NCBI RefSeq assembly: GCF_006438915.1
Contig: NZ_RCZE01000024.1
Location: 1 to 46,919 of the forward strand
DNA from: Pseudomonas arsenicoxydans
GTDB taxonomy: Bacteria; Pseudomonadota; Gammaproteobacteria; Pseudomonadales; Pseudomonadaceae
Direction of reading: 5' to 3'
Length of the DNA stretch: 46,919 bases
Positions within the stretch are counted from its first letter, which is position 1. Each line of letters begins with the position of its first letter. The notes below the pieces were generated by a model that was not told the DNA's origin, did not search any database, and saw only the letters and a list, made by a program, of their open reading frames with translations. Made by a program: the position numbers and the translations under genes. Below are positions 24,943-32,135 of the stretch, piece after piece.

Positions 24943-25666
24943 GGCACTCACTGCCGCTGTATTCGTCCTGGGCCTTATGGCCCACGCGAACGCGGCAGAG
25001 CCAAGTGCCCCGGATGAACAGGAACTCTACGAGTACCTGTTTCCCGAGGCTGGAAAGGCGCGGGCACTGTCGAGCTCCCAAGACATGGCTGTCCAGTCAG
25101 CCCCGACCGAGCGCGTGCGCTCGGCCTGGGGTAATGACCGGCCGCAAGCGTGGTCCGAAGATCAAAGACAGGCTATGCAGGATGCGTTTAAGCCCAAGCC
25201 GAAACCGGTCGAGCCGCCTGCGCTGTTATCCGTGCCGGACGACAGCGGGTCGTTCAACTACTCGCCTATTGCCGTTGACGGTCAGCCATACGCTGACCTG
25301 ATTCAGACCTACGCAAAAAAGCGGAATCTGAGCCCGTTGCTAGTGCAACAGATCATTAAGGCCGAGTCCCGGAATGATCCAAACGCGATAAGCCCGAAGG
25401 GCGCGAGCGGGTTGATGCAGCTCATGCCCCAGTTAGCCGCGGAATTCAATATTGACCCGTTTGACCCTGAAATGAATATCAATGTAGGCACCCAATACTT
25501 TGCGCAAATGCTGGCGAAATATAAGCGAGTTGATTATGCGCTTGCTGCTTACAACGCTGGCCCAGGTGCTGTAGATAAATACGGCGGTATTCCGCCGTAT
25601 CCAGAAACTCAAAACTACGTTAGTAGCATTCTTGCCGGTGTTGCTCAGCTGGAGGCCAAAAACTAA
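24914..25666 (+). CDS. virB1: VirB1-like lytic transglycosylase
   Basis: 250 aa from ATG 24914; an upstream TTG in frame at 24881 is less likely. Signal peptide (AAVFVLGLMAHANA), a linker rich in Pro and Lys, then a SLT domain: catalytic Glu in IIKAESRNDPNAISPKGASG near residue 150, LMQLMPQLA, and YNAGPGAVDKYGG. It opens peptidoglycan for T4SS passage. It overlaps the lipoprotein gene and its stop overlaps the next ATG (TAATG). Confidence 0.92.
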   Translation: MPYFQPRLNKALTAAVFVLGLMAHANAAEPSAPDEQELYEYLFPEAGKARALSSSQDMAVQSAPTERVRSAWGNDRPQAWSEDQRQAMQDAFKPKPKPVEPPALLSVPDDSGSFNYSPIAVDGQPYADLIQTYAKKRNLSPLLVQQIIKAESRNDPNAISPKGASGLMQLMPQLAAEFNIDPFDPEMNINVGTQYFAQMLAKYKRVDYALAAYNAGPGAVDKYGGIPPYPETQNYVSSILAGVAQLEAKN

Positions 25667-25974
25667 TGAAGCACTTATTTTTGATTGGCATGTTGTTTTC
25701 AGGCGTTGCGGTCGCCGGTAGTGAGTTTGACTTTGACTACAACGACAAAAACGATATGCGCGGTGCTTACTCAATGTGCGCAACCACAGGTTTCACCCAA
25801 GGCGATTGTCCGAAGGTTTATCAGAAATGCTGGCAACCGCCCATGATTTACCGCAAGAAGCATAAGACAAAGACTTATTGTGTTGATCCACCGAAGTTTG
25901 GCGTTAGCGATAGTGACAAAGATCGATACCTGGACGAAGGCGCTAAACGCGCAGAGAAGATAAACGGCGAATAA
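25666..25974 (+). CDS. Exported Cys-containing protein, 102 aa
   Basis: Signal peptide MKHLFLIGMLFSGVAVA, then a short acidic region and four Cys (MCATTG, GDCPKVYQKC, TYCVDPP), consistent with two disulfides. It ends the virB operon and is coupled to virB1 by TAATG. Possible roles are entry exclusion or pilus accessory, but there is no recognised domain. Confidence 0.72.
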   Translation: MKHLFLIGMLFSGVAVAGSEFDFDYNDKNDMRGAYSMCATTGFTQGDCPKVYQKCWQPPMIYRKKHKTKTYCVDPPKFGVSDSDKDRYLDEGAKRAEKINGE

Positions 25975-26087
25975 GCCAAGGTTTTGCAAGGGACTGCTCG
26001 CAAATTTTGCCCAGCAGTTGCGTCACCTGCTTAGTGGTGAGCTGGCCGGGGCATCTGGCACCAAATATGGATTAACCAGGAGGAAAC

Positions 26088-26375
26088 ATGCCGACGATAG
26101 ACCGCCAATGGCTGGAGCAACGTGGCCCGATCTGGTTAGGCCGCTCGATCCAGTTAGGCCATACGACCAAGCTAGGCGACTCGACCAGATTAGGTAACAC
26201 GGTTGAGCTGGATAAATTGCTTGATCTTATTGATGAAAGGCTTAGCGAATTTGCAGCCCAGGATAACGGTCATTTAGGGACCGTATTACTAAATTATGTT
26301 GCGGCCCGCCTCTTAGATCCTGCGGACAAAGCCGCTTACTTCGCAGCTGCAAACGAACGTTTTATTGGGGACTAA
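26088..26375 (+). CDS. Small protein with tandem 6-residue repeats, 95 aa
   Basis: Strong AGGAGG Shine-Dalgarno before ATG. Residues about 18-42 contain four 6-residue repeats of the form G-x-(S/T)-x-x-L (GRSIQL, GHTTKL, GDSTRL, GNTVEL), preceded by a related GPIWL, then a helical C-terminus (LLDLIDERLSEFAAQ). The period corresponds to 18 bp of DNA. Short regular repeats of this sort could form one or two beta-solenoid turns. Unrecognised; sits between the T4SS operon and the second dispersed repeat. Confidence 0.7.
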   Translation: MPTIDRQWLEQRGPIWLGRSIQLGHTTKLGDSTRLGNTVELDKLLDLIDERLSEFAAQDNGHLGTVLLNYVAARLLDPADKAAYFAAANERFIGD

Positions 26376-26414
26376 TTCCCCGCAAGCATTTATTTCTTAA
26401 TAAGGAACATACAC

Positions 26415-26633
26415 ATGGCTACTGAAACCAAAACTCCTAAAGTCCGTTATGACGCTCTTATCGCGCACGAATACGTCGTTGGTGAAGAAAAACGCACGTC
26501 CTGGACCAAGATCGGCGCAGCGTTCCCGACTCAGGATGGCAAGGGCTTCAATCTGGAAATCACCCCAAATATTTCGGTCAGTGGCCGAGTTGTGCTGCGT
26601 CAGTACGAGCCCAAACCAGCAGCCTCGGAATAA
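26415..26633 (+). CDS. Small conserved-looking plasmid protein, 72 aa
   Basis: Begins MATETKTPKVRYDALIAHEY with AAGGAA upstream. The central part (KRTSWTKIGAAFPTQDGKGF then LEITPNISVSGRVVLRQY) looks like a small beta-barrel or OB-like fold; short proteins of this type (annotated as DUF736-like or as hypothetical) are common near ICE and plasmid transfer genes. I cannot confirm a family. It is 40 bases after the repeat-protein gene, perhaps in the same transcript. Confidence 0.7.
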   Translation: MATETKTPKVRYDALIAHEYVVGEEKRTSWTKIGAAFPTQDGKGFNLEITPNISVSGRVVLRQYEPKPAASE

Positions 26634-26649
26634 CCCAAATGGAGAGCGG

Positions 26650-26815
26650 TCAAGGGGTTGGTGCGGCCCACAGGCGCGCAGCGCCGAGGACTCGGCCCCT
26701 TGACGGCGCGGAATGCCCCCAAGCCTCCGCTCGGGTGTGTGGGGTTGCTTCACCACCCCGCGCACCTGAGCCCTCGGCGGCAAGAGCGGGTTTACAAGGG
26801 CAGCGCCCTTGGTTT
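26650..26815 (-). repeat. Dispersed module-border repeat, copy 2
   Basis: Reverse-complement copy of the repeat at 11506-11722. It keeps the core from the Pro/Gly-rich GGGG...CCCC hairpins to AAGGGCAGCGCCCTT but has diverged at the outer end and lacks the CCAGGGGG hairpin. It marks the change from T4SS genes to replication genes. Confidence 0.8.
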
Positions 26816-26868
26816 GCTCCTGATGCCGATAGCAACCGCGTAGTTGCGGTGAAGAATAAGGACAGAAC

Positions 26869-27150
26869 GTGCGTTTAAAGATGTTGAAAGAGCTATTCAG
26901 CGCGGGTGTGCTTAGCGGCGCGACCGTCGTTCCCAACGGCCAGGACCAAGGGTCCTGGAAGCTCATGGTTCACAGGCTGAACGGTGAGTCTGTAGCCGTG
27001 ACCGTAGCAGCGAAGCCGGAAGACAAAATCTACATACGTCTGAATGCCGCTCTGATGGATGCCCACCGCCTGGGTTTTCGAGACGTAGCGGTCCAACTGC
27101 CCGACGAATTTGAGCGAGAAGACAGCCAGCGCACCGGCTGCCTTCGCTAA
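26869..27150 (+). CDS. Small replication-block protein, paralogue 1, 93 aa
   Basis: GTG start chosen because AAGGA lies 8 bases before it, whereas the ATG four codons on has no ribosome site. The core (LKELFSAGVLSGATVVPN, then WKLMVHRLNGESVAVTV, then LMDAHRLGFRDVAVQLP) can be aligned along its whole length with the protein at 27290-27541. Both lie just before repA. Such small proteins beside repA may act in copy control or stability; that is inference. Confidence 0.75.
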   Translation: MRLKMLKELFSAGVLSGATVVPNGQDQGSWKLMVHRLNGESVAVTVAAKPEDKIYIRLNAALMDAHRLGFRDVAVQLPDEFEREDSQRTGCLR

Positions 27151-27173
27151 GCCTTCACGAATCTACATAAACC

Positions 27174-27209
27174 TGCGCAAAAAGGTGTAAACCAGTGCCT
27201 TTTTGCGCA
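27174..27209. terminator. Bidirectional-looking terminator between the paralogues
   Basis: Perfect 12-bp stem TGCGCAAAAAGG / CCTTTTTGCGCA with a 12-base loop. Symmetric A and T runs let it work on either strand. It separates the two paralogous small genes. Confidence 0.65.
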
Positions 27210-27289
27210 ATTTCGCTTACACGAATTTGCTTTTTCATGCAGCGGCGCATAGTCTTGAATCGGTTCTAACCACATTGATTGAGGGCGTG

Positions 27290-27541
27290 ATGGCCGTGGA
27301 TCTATCCGCAATGCGAAAGCTGTATAAGGACGGTGCCTTAAAGGCGGCAATCGTCTCGCCTGCGCCGATGGAAATCGGTGCCTGGGTGCTTACGGTTGAG
27401 CGTACCGATGGATCGCATGAGTACATGACTGTTGCGAGAAAGGACCGACACAAGATCTACAAGAGCCTTGAGTCTGTCAGCGCTGATGCAGCGCGTGTGG
27501 GGTTCAGCGAAGTGAAGGTGGTGAATTTGCAGGTCGCATAA
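27290..27541 (+). CDS. Small replication-block protein, paralogue 2, 83 aa
   Basis: Start taken at ATG 27290 (GAGGG upstream); longer in-frame starts lie over the terminator stem. It shares with the protein at 26869 the plan (L/M)xxLxxxGxLxxAxVxP, GxWxLxVxRxxG, then a helix ending RVGFSEVKVVNL. The two genes are a diverged tandem duplication. The gene lies immediately before the repA leader hairpins, so a copy-control role is possible. Confidence 0.75.
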   Translation: MAVDLSAMRKLYKDGALKAAIVSPAPMEIGAWVLTVERTDGSHEYMTVARKDRHKIYKSLESVSADAARVGFSEVKVVNLQVA

Positions 27542-27561
27542 CCAAAACGCAGAAACCGAAA

Positions 27562-27706
27562 AGCCCGGCTGGTAACCGGGCTCTTTGGATAAATCAGAAC
27601 AGGTTTTCTCTTTCGACGGTAGAAACCTGTTCCTCAACAAGGTGAGCTGATTATGGCTGGCACTGCGGCTTCGTGCAAGTCACGGAAAGCAGAATGTAAT
27701 CAGCTC
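27562..27706 (+). ncRNA. repA leader RNA with three hairpins
   Basis: Hairpin 1 AGCCCGG/CCGGGCT (27562-27582); hairpin 2 GAACAGGTTT/AAACCTGTTC, 10 bp perfect (27597-27632); hairpin 3 GGTGAGCTGATTA/TAATCAGCTCGCC, 13 bp with one G-T pair (27641-27709), which encloses the start of a leader peptide. The layout fits antisense-RNA and coupling control of replicase translation. No antisense promoter was identified. Confidence 0.55.
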
Positions 27707-27766
27707 GCCGCCGATTGGCGGGAACATGGAAGCAACCTCAAAATCGCACGGTGCGGACGTCACTGA
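27653..27766 (+). CDS. repA leader peptide, 37 aa
   Basis: ATG at 27653 behind AGGTGAG, ending TGA 27764-27766, which is 41 bases inside repA in another frame. The peptide is MAGTAASCKSRKAECN followed by a charged tail. Its start is in hairpin 3 and its translation would run through and open the region before the repA ATG, as with leader peptides of other antisense-regulated plasmids. The product itself is probably unimportant. Confidence 0.5.
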   Translation: MAGTAASCKSRKAECNQLAADWREHGSNLKIARCGRH

Positions 27767-29159
27767 CGTCAACACCCAGCGCAACATTCCAGCTAGTGGC
27801 ATCCAGACGCCTCCAGGGCGATTCTTTGAAGAAGGGACGGCCTTTAACCGCATCCTGATCGAAGCCCCCTATTTGGCGCGTTGCAGCGACAACAAAACCG
27901 CTGCGCTTGTCCGTCCCCGCGAGTACGCGATTCGCTTTCCCTACATGCAGATCAACCGGCAAGGGATGGTGTCGTGGCTGATATTCGACCTCGATCATGC
28001 CAACGCGCTGAAGTGGGACGACGCCGGGCTTCCCCCGCCGAATTTGATCGTTCGCAACCGTGCGAACGGCCACTCACATCTGTACTACGCGATCCCTACG
28101 GTCTGCACGACAGAGAACGGTAGAGACAAGCCAATCCTGTTCATGAAGGCGGTTTACACCGCCTTCGCAAACCTTCTCGACGCGGACCCTGATTACAACA
28201 GCGGGCCTGTTGCCAAGACTCCAGGGCATCCGTGGTGGTCGACCCAAGAGCTGCATAACCATATCTACGACCTGGGCGAGCTGGCCGACTATGTTGAGCT
28301 GAACGTAACGCCCTGGAAGACCGGCCCCAAGCTTGAAGACCTGCCGCACTCCAGGCACTGCATTTTGTTCGAGCAGCTGCGTTATTACGCTTACAGCGTT
28401 GTAAATCGCGAGCGCGAGCGCGGAAACCTAGCGTCCTTTACGCGGATGCTTGAAGCATTCGCGCACAACCACAACAGGTTCGCCCGTGCGGGCTTCACGC
28501 AAAACCTCATGCTGTCCTCAGTGCGAGCGACGGTTAGATCCGTCGCCCGGTGGACGTGGACGCGATACGAAGGCAGCACCCGGTGCTGCCGGGGCTCAAT
28601 GGAACTCGACAAGTCGCTTCCGCTGCCCGAGCGTCAGAGCCTTTCAGCTAAGCGCACCCACCAGCTGCGGCACAAAGATACCGAATCGAAAATCCGCGCC
28701 GCCTGCCGAGGACTTCAGGAGCGAGGCGAAGCCCTCACCATGACTGCCATAGCCGCCCTAGCGGGCGTCACACGGCAAACGGTCGCGAACTACGGGCATG
28801 TCCTCAACGAAGTCGCTAAGCCATCCACTGTCGCCATCCTGGGCGCAGATCGAGGGCAGGAGCTCAAATCAGCCCCACGGGCTGAATTGCTATCAGATTC
28901 AAACCCGGGCATCAGGTGGCCAGGCTCAAAATGCTGTCATTCCGAGTCAGAAACCGGCGCGGCAGGCACCGATTCAGAAACGGAAATGCTATCAAAACCT
29001 GCCGGCCGCGCCGGCGATCGAGGACCAGAATGCTGTCATTCTGGCCCCGAGCCAATCCACGCTCCGGCTGTTAAGTATGGTCTACATCAGATAACAGCCC
29101 GCTTTGGGGCTGCTCTTGATCCTGGCCTTAAAGACTCTGAAAGTGAGGATTCTTCATAG
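27726..29159 (+). CDS. repA: RepA, replicase-family initiator protein
   Basis: 477 aa. The first 210 residues match the replicase/primase-type domain of ColE2- and pPT23A-like RepA: IRFPYMQINRQGMVSWLIFD, DLDHANALKWDDAGLPPPNL, NGHSHLYYAI, and the segment around PDYNSGPVAKTPGHPWW. A later HTH-like part (LTMTAIAALAGVTRQTVANY, about residue 338-357) probably binds the origin. In this family Rep makes the primer at an origin just beyond the gene. The last 90 residues are low-complexity, and their DNA carries the octamer array at 28888-29038; the end overlaps the next start as TAGTG. Confidence 0.9.
   Translation: MEATSKSHGADVTDVNTQRNIPASGIQTPPGRFFEEGTAFNRILIEAPYLARCSDNKTAALVRPREYAIRFPYMQINRQGMVSWLIFDLDHANALKWDDAGLPPPNLIVRNRANGHSHLYYAIPTVCTTENGRDKPILFMKAVYTAFANLLDADPDYNSGPVAKTPGHPWWSTQELHNHIYDLGELADYVELNVTPWKTGPKLEDLPHSRHCILFEQLRYYAYSVVNRERERGNLASFTRMLEAFAHNHNRFARAGFTQNLMLSSVRATVRSVARWTWTRYEGSTRCCRGSMELDKSLPLPERQSLSAKRTHQLRHKDTESKIRAACRGLQERGEALTMTAIAALAGVTRQTVANYGHVLNEVAKPSTVAILGADRGQELKSAPRAELLSDSNPGIRWPGSKCCHSESETGAAGTDSETEMLSKPAGRAGDRGPECCHSGPEPIHAPAVKYGLHQITARFGAALDPGLKDSESEDSS
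28888..29038. repeat. Octamer array in the 3' end of repA, oriV candidate
   Basis: TGCTATCA at 28888 and 28987, and TGCTGTCA at 28932 and 29031: four same-direction sites at 44, 55 and 44 bp. They are the octamers found at five other loci. As steps are multiples of 11, the sites lie on one DNA face. In ColE2-type replicons the origin is next to the end of rep, so they may belong to oriV or to incompatibility control. Confidence 0.6.
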
Positions 29160-29227
29160 TGCCGGGGAGTGGTGTATGGCGCTGCATTGTCTCAAGCACG
29201 GATATGGCATTAGCTTCAAAGGAACGT

Positions 29228-29980
29228 ATGGCTGTTGATTGGAAGCTCATTGGTTTGCCCAGGTGGTACGACTGCAAGCTGGGCCGGATGAAAGATCAGA
29301 CCATGGCGAAGCTCGCTGGTACGACAAAGAATCGCATTCGGAGTCGGCGTATGGCGTTTGGCATTGCGCCCTTTACCGTGGATCAGCTCATTGAGCCATT
29401 CAGAGATTTGCTGGGCATCCACACAGATACATCTGTTGCCCGTTTGAGCGGTGTGTCTCTGTTCAGCGTGACGGCTTATCGGGAGTCACAGGGAATACCG
29501 GCCAAGCCTAGACCGATTCAACGAACGCAGAGGATCCCGGCAAGCCATCCAGTCAGGCCGTACAAAGCCTTACTGGGCCTTGTACCTGACCAGGAATTGG
29601 CGAATCTTGCAGACGCTCCAGTGGCGACCGTCAAAGCGTTGCGCGAGTCGTTCGGGCTTGAGCCAGCGGCGCCGTTGCACGAATCACCGAAGCAAACCCC
29701 GATTCAGGATTGCCCTGGCCCGTGGATCGGCTACGAATCTTTGTTTGGGTGCATGTCCGCTGCAAAGATCAGCCGCGCTGTAGGTGTCCCTTTCTCGGTT
29801 GTCGAGCAGCGGCAAGCGTTCCTGGGCGTGCCTCCATTTCAGCGGGTATCGCGCCTTGCTCGTTACGAACATCTACTCGGCCTTGTCTCCAACGGAGTGT
29901 TGGCAAAGCTTGCGGGCGTCTCACCCTCCCGGGTTGCTCTGTTCCGCAAACAGAAGGCGTCAGAGCGTGAATCCTCGTAA
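29228..29980 (+). CDS. Protein with five tandem HTH-like repeats, 250 aa
   Basis: Start at ATG 29228 with AAAGGA upstream; a GTG at 29159 overlapping the repA stop would add 23 residues. Five copies of a 33-residue unit, (Y/F)xxLLGxxxDxxLAxLAGVxxxxVxxxRxxxGI, lie at residues 14-46, 58-90, 112-144, 169-201 and 213-245. Each looks like a helix-turn-helix, for example LAKLAGVSPSRVALFRKQ. Tandem HTH units could read several operator sites at once. It directly follows repA and may be co-translated. I do not know a name for it. It is a candidate binder of the octamer arrays, which is inference. Confidence 0.82.
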   Translation: MAVDWKLIGLPRWYDCKLGRMKDQTMAKLAGTTKNRIRSRRMAFGIAPFTVDQLIEPFRDLLGIHTDTSVARLSGVSLFSVTAYRESQGIPAKPRPIQRTQRIPASHPVRPYKALLGLVPDQELANLADAPVATVKALRESFGLEPAAPLHESPKQTPIQDCPGPWIGYESLFGCMSAAKISRAVGVPFSVVEQRQAFLGVPPFQRVSRLARYEHLLGLVSNGVLAKLAGVSPSRVALFRKQKASERESS

Positions 29981-30068
29981 AAAGTGGCGATGTAGTGTGC
30001 TGCGGAATCACCAGATTTCAACGTAGCGCGCCCTTTGGCCCGCTCAAAAGCTAAAAATAGGGAAATTT

Positions 30069-30350
30069 ATGCGAGTTAGTCGGTTAGGACTTTGTTTCAG
30101 TTTGATCTACCTGGTACCAGCCATTGCGTGTGTCGCATTGGCTTTATCAGGCGACGATTCAAAGGGGCGGTTTGTGCTTTTGCAACTGCCTATCGGGCAG
30201 CAGCTTTGGGCCCTGCATTTGATGGGCATTCGCGAAAGTCTCTACGGGTTTTCTTGGCCCGCGCTCTATCTGCTGCTTTGCCTTCCAATGGTTGTGATGT
30301 TGTATTGCATTGGCTGGGGGTTGGGTCTGCTGTTTAAACGCATGGCCTAA
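30069..30350 (+). CDS. Small membrane protein, 93 aa
   Basis: ATG preceded by AGGGA. Two or three hydrophobic helices: residues about 8-26 (CFSLIYLVPAIACVALALSG), and about 62-85 (PALYLLLCLPMVVMLYCIGWG); it ends in the basic FKRMA. An overlapping frame at 30092 is rejected. Unrecognised; possibly an entry-exclusion or membrane accessory protein. It stands alone between the HTH-repeat gene and the toxin-antitoxin pair. Confidence 0.68.
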   Translation: MRVSRLGLCFSLIYLVPAIACVALALSGDDSKGRFVLLQLPIGQQLWALHLMGIRESLYGFSWPALYLLLCLPMVVMLYCIGWGLGLLFKRMA

Positions 30351-30450
30351 CTGGTGGACTGGTGGCGGCTGAAAGCAGTGTAACGCGGCCACCTCTTCAT
30401 GCAGTGGAACGCTACGCGTAAGGGCACTGTCGGGTGCGCGCTACTACGCT

Positions 30451-30780
30451 TCAGCCTTTAGCAGTCTTGAGGGCTTTCTTGAAAGCTTTCAATGTGGGAA
30501 CGGCGAACAGGAGATTACGTCCCACCGTAGAACTAGGCAGCAGCTGCTGTTTTTTCAGAAAACGACGAAAAGTCGAAGGGGAAACCTCCAGATATTCGGC
30601 CGCTTCTGCGCTCGTAAACTCGTCTTCTGCGAGATGGCCGAAGACCTCTTCATGAGTGGAATCGCTATCCTCAGAAAAGGCCTTCGTCGACAAAATCACA
30701 AAAAACTTTTGCCGTTCCGCAGCTGGCAGATGCCTGAGATCCTGGAACAGTTCCTCAGCAGTCATTGCAGCACGCATCAT
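30451..30780 (-). CDS. Antitoxin with excisionase-type HTH
   Basis: 109 aa. The C-terminal half is a MerR/excisionase-like HTH: DEFTSAEAAEYLEVSPSTFR, then RFLKKQQLLPSSTVGRN, then LLFAVPTLKAFKKAL. The N-terminal half is helical and acidic (EELFQDLRHLPAAERQKFFV) and probably binds the toxin. It starts 8 bases after the toxin stop behind GAGG. The toxin gene comes first, as in HigBA. It should repress the operon through the TTGAC..GTCAA operator at 31142-31156. Confidence 0.82.
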   Translation of the reverse strand: MMRAAMTAEELFQDLRHLPAAERQKFFVILSTKAFSEDSDSTHEEVFGHLAEDEFTSAEAAEYLEVSPSTFRRFLKKQQLLPSSTVGRNLLFAVPTLKAFKKALKTAKG

Positions 30781-30788
30781 TTGTTACC

Positions 30789-31115
30789 TCAGCTTTTTAA
30801 ATACTTCTTCAGGTCCGCATAGAAATTTTCGTGGGGACCAACCTGGAAAAAGTCGATTACCAGCAGCTCTATACCTGCACCTTTCAGCGCTTCCTCTGGG
30901 GAGGGCGGGCGATAAGCTATCAGGTATTCCTGCTTGTTAAATTTGAATTTGTGAACCCAAATGCCAAGCAGATCGCCGACTTTTGGGATTCCCACCTCAG
31001 GTGAATCGCAGATGATTTCGACCTCATCCTCGATAGCTACAGCTAAGGGTTTGTGCGCCTTTTTAACGAATCTGGCAAAAGGCGGTTTGTAGTTTTGCTG
31101 GTATTTCGACTTCAT
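30789..31115 (-). CDS. RelE/HigB-like toxin
   Basis: 108 aa, basic, with the RelE/ParE-superfamily plan: two N-terminal helices (FARFVKKAHKPLAVAIEDEV), a central sheet (GIWVHKFKFNKQEYLIAYR), and the terminal strand-helix (LLVIDFFQVGPHENFYADLK). The FFQVGPHENFY ending is typical of a RelE-like mRNA interferase subgroup. It is first in the operon, followed closely by the HTH antitoxin. Loss of the plasmid would leave the stable toxin to poison the cell, so the pair stabilises the plasmid. Confidence 0.85.
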   Translation of the reverse strand: MKSKYQQNYKPPFARFVKKAHKPLAVAIEDEVEIICDSPEVGIPKVGDLLGIWVHKFKFNKQEYLIAYRPPSPEEALKGAGIELLVIDFFQVGPHENFYADLKKYLKS

Positions 31116-31128
31116 CTATATGACCTCA

Positions 31129-31156
31129 TATTTATTCATTTTTGACCATTTGTCAA
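31129..31156 (-). promoter_or_regulatory. Toxin-antitoxin promoter and operator
   Basis: Minus strand: -35 TTGACA (31151-31156), 16-bp spacer, -10 TAAATA (31129-31134). The inverted repeat TTGAC/GTCAA (31142-31156) covers the -35 box and is a probable antitoxin binding site. Confidence 0.6.
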
Positions 31157-31235
31157 TCCTCTTGGGTTGCCGAAAGGTGGCGCCGCGTGAACCATTCGGT
31201 AGCAGGAACCGCTCATCCGCTACTTCATTTGCCAG

Positions 31236-31422
31236 TTGACACTTCCGTCATCTTTTCCTATAGTTTGCCTCGTTGACAGAAAAACTATAGAATCACCCTA
31301 TCTGTGCATTTCGAGTGCACAGAATCCGAGTATATCAGACAAATCCTTTTTTGAGCAAGGTTTTGCGATTTATTTTTAGCGCGAATTCTCGCTACGCCAT
31401 AAAGCCCACTTCGGTGGGCTTT
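31236..31422 (+). ncRNA. Candidate small RNA of about 150 nt
   Basis: A consensus promoter (-35 TTGACA 31236-31241, 17 bp, -10 TATAGT 31259-31264) is followed, without a supported gene, by the 7-bp hairpin CTGTGCA/TGCACAG (about 31302-31321), AGCG/CGCT, and a strong terminator AAAGCCCAC TTCG GTGGGCTTT with TATTGT (31401-31428). Promoter and terminator 150 bases apart point to a small RNA. Between the boxes CTATAGTTT/AAACTATAG forms an inverted repeat. Confidence 0.5.
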
Positions 31423-31445
31423 ATTGTGTCAGATTTCTGCGTTCT

Positions 31446-31672
31446 CCCCCTGGACGGCAGACCCAAGCGAAACCAAGGGCGCTGCCCTTGTAAACCCGCT
31501 CTTGCCGCCGAGGGCTCAGGTGCGCGGGGTGGTGAAGCAACCCCACACACCCGAGCGGAGGCTTGGGGGCACTGCGCACCGTCAAGCAGAATGCGCCTGC
31601 GGCGGTCCTACGGACGCGGAACCCACCTTCGGCGGGGCCCCCGCCATTCAACTTGACCGCGCTTCGCTCAAA
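31446..31672 (+). repeat. Dispersed module-border repeat, copy 3
   Basis: Plus-strand copy, closest to copy 4: both carry the extra segment GGTCCTACGGACGCGGAACC and GGCGGGGCCCCCGCC. It separates the replication/toxin-antitoxin block from the accessory block. The following bases 31673-31845 hold no supported gene. Confidence 0.85.
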
Positions 31673-31845
31673 ATCAATTCCCGCTAATTGAATCGTCCTT
31701 GGGGTTTTTCCTCTCTTCTTCCAGCTTTCGCCGGTAGACGGACTCGGCCCACTCCAAGAACTCATGTCCTGGCCCTATCTGGGGAGCTCGCAGAATTCGA
31801 AAAATCGTAAGATAAGCGAATGATGGACAATTCGGGGTCGATGCA

Positions 31846-32073
31846 ATGCATCAGAAATTCGTGGTTGATGAGCTATCAGAAGCTGAACGTCAGTTGCTTA
31901 TCAAGGGATTGCGGGCATTACGCCGAGAGCGGGGATTAGCCTGGAATGTCGCTTGTGACATAGCTACGGAACGTAAGGTGAAAGCCCCTCCTCTTTCCCA
32001 ATACGGAATCACCGAGATCGAACAGTTGGCTCGACGTTTCGGTGGTACCGCTCGACATTGGACTGATGAATAA
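31846..32073 (+). CDS. Hypothetical protein, 75 aa
   Basis: Begins MHQKFVVDELSEAERQLLIK and is strongly charged and helical, ending GITEIEQLARRFGGTARHWTDE. The tail ITEIEQLARRFGGT has some resemblance to a recognition-helix segment but no clear HTH. The ribosome site is weak. The neighbour at 32136 is convergent. Unrecognised. Confidence 0.55.
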   Translation: MHQKFVVDELSEAERQLLIKGLRALRRERGLAWNVACDIATERKVKAPPLSQYGITEIEQLARRFGGTARHWTDE

Positions 32074-32135
32074 CGCGCTAACGTTGGTTTTGGATCCATT
32101 GCACCCAGGATTCGAATTCCGGCTTTCACACCTTT

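Noticed and set aside
27738..28612. Minus-strand frames opposite repA
   Set aside because: Shadows of a conserved gene; an antisense RNA is possible but not a protein.
31315..31656. 113-codon frame across border repeat copy 3
   Set aside because: Similar frames occur in every copy of the repeat and carry no ribosome site; non-coding repeat.
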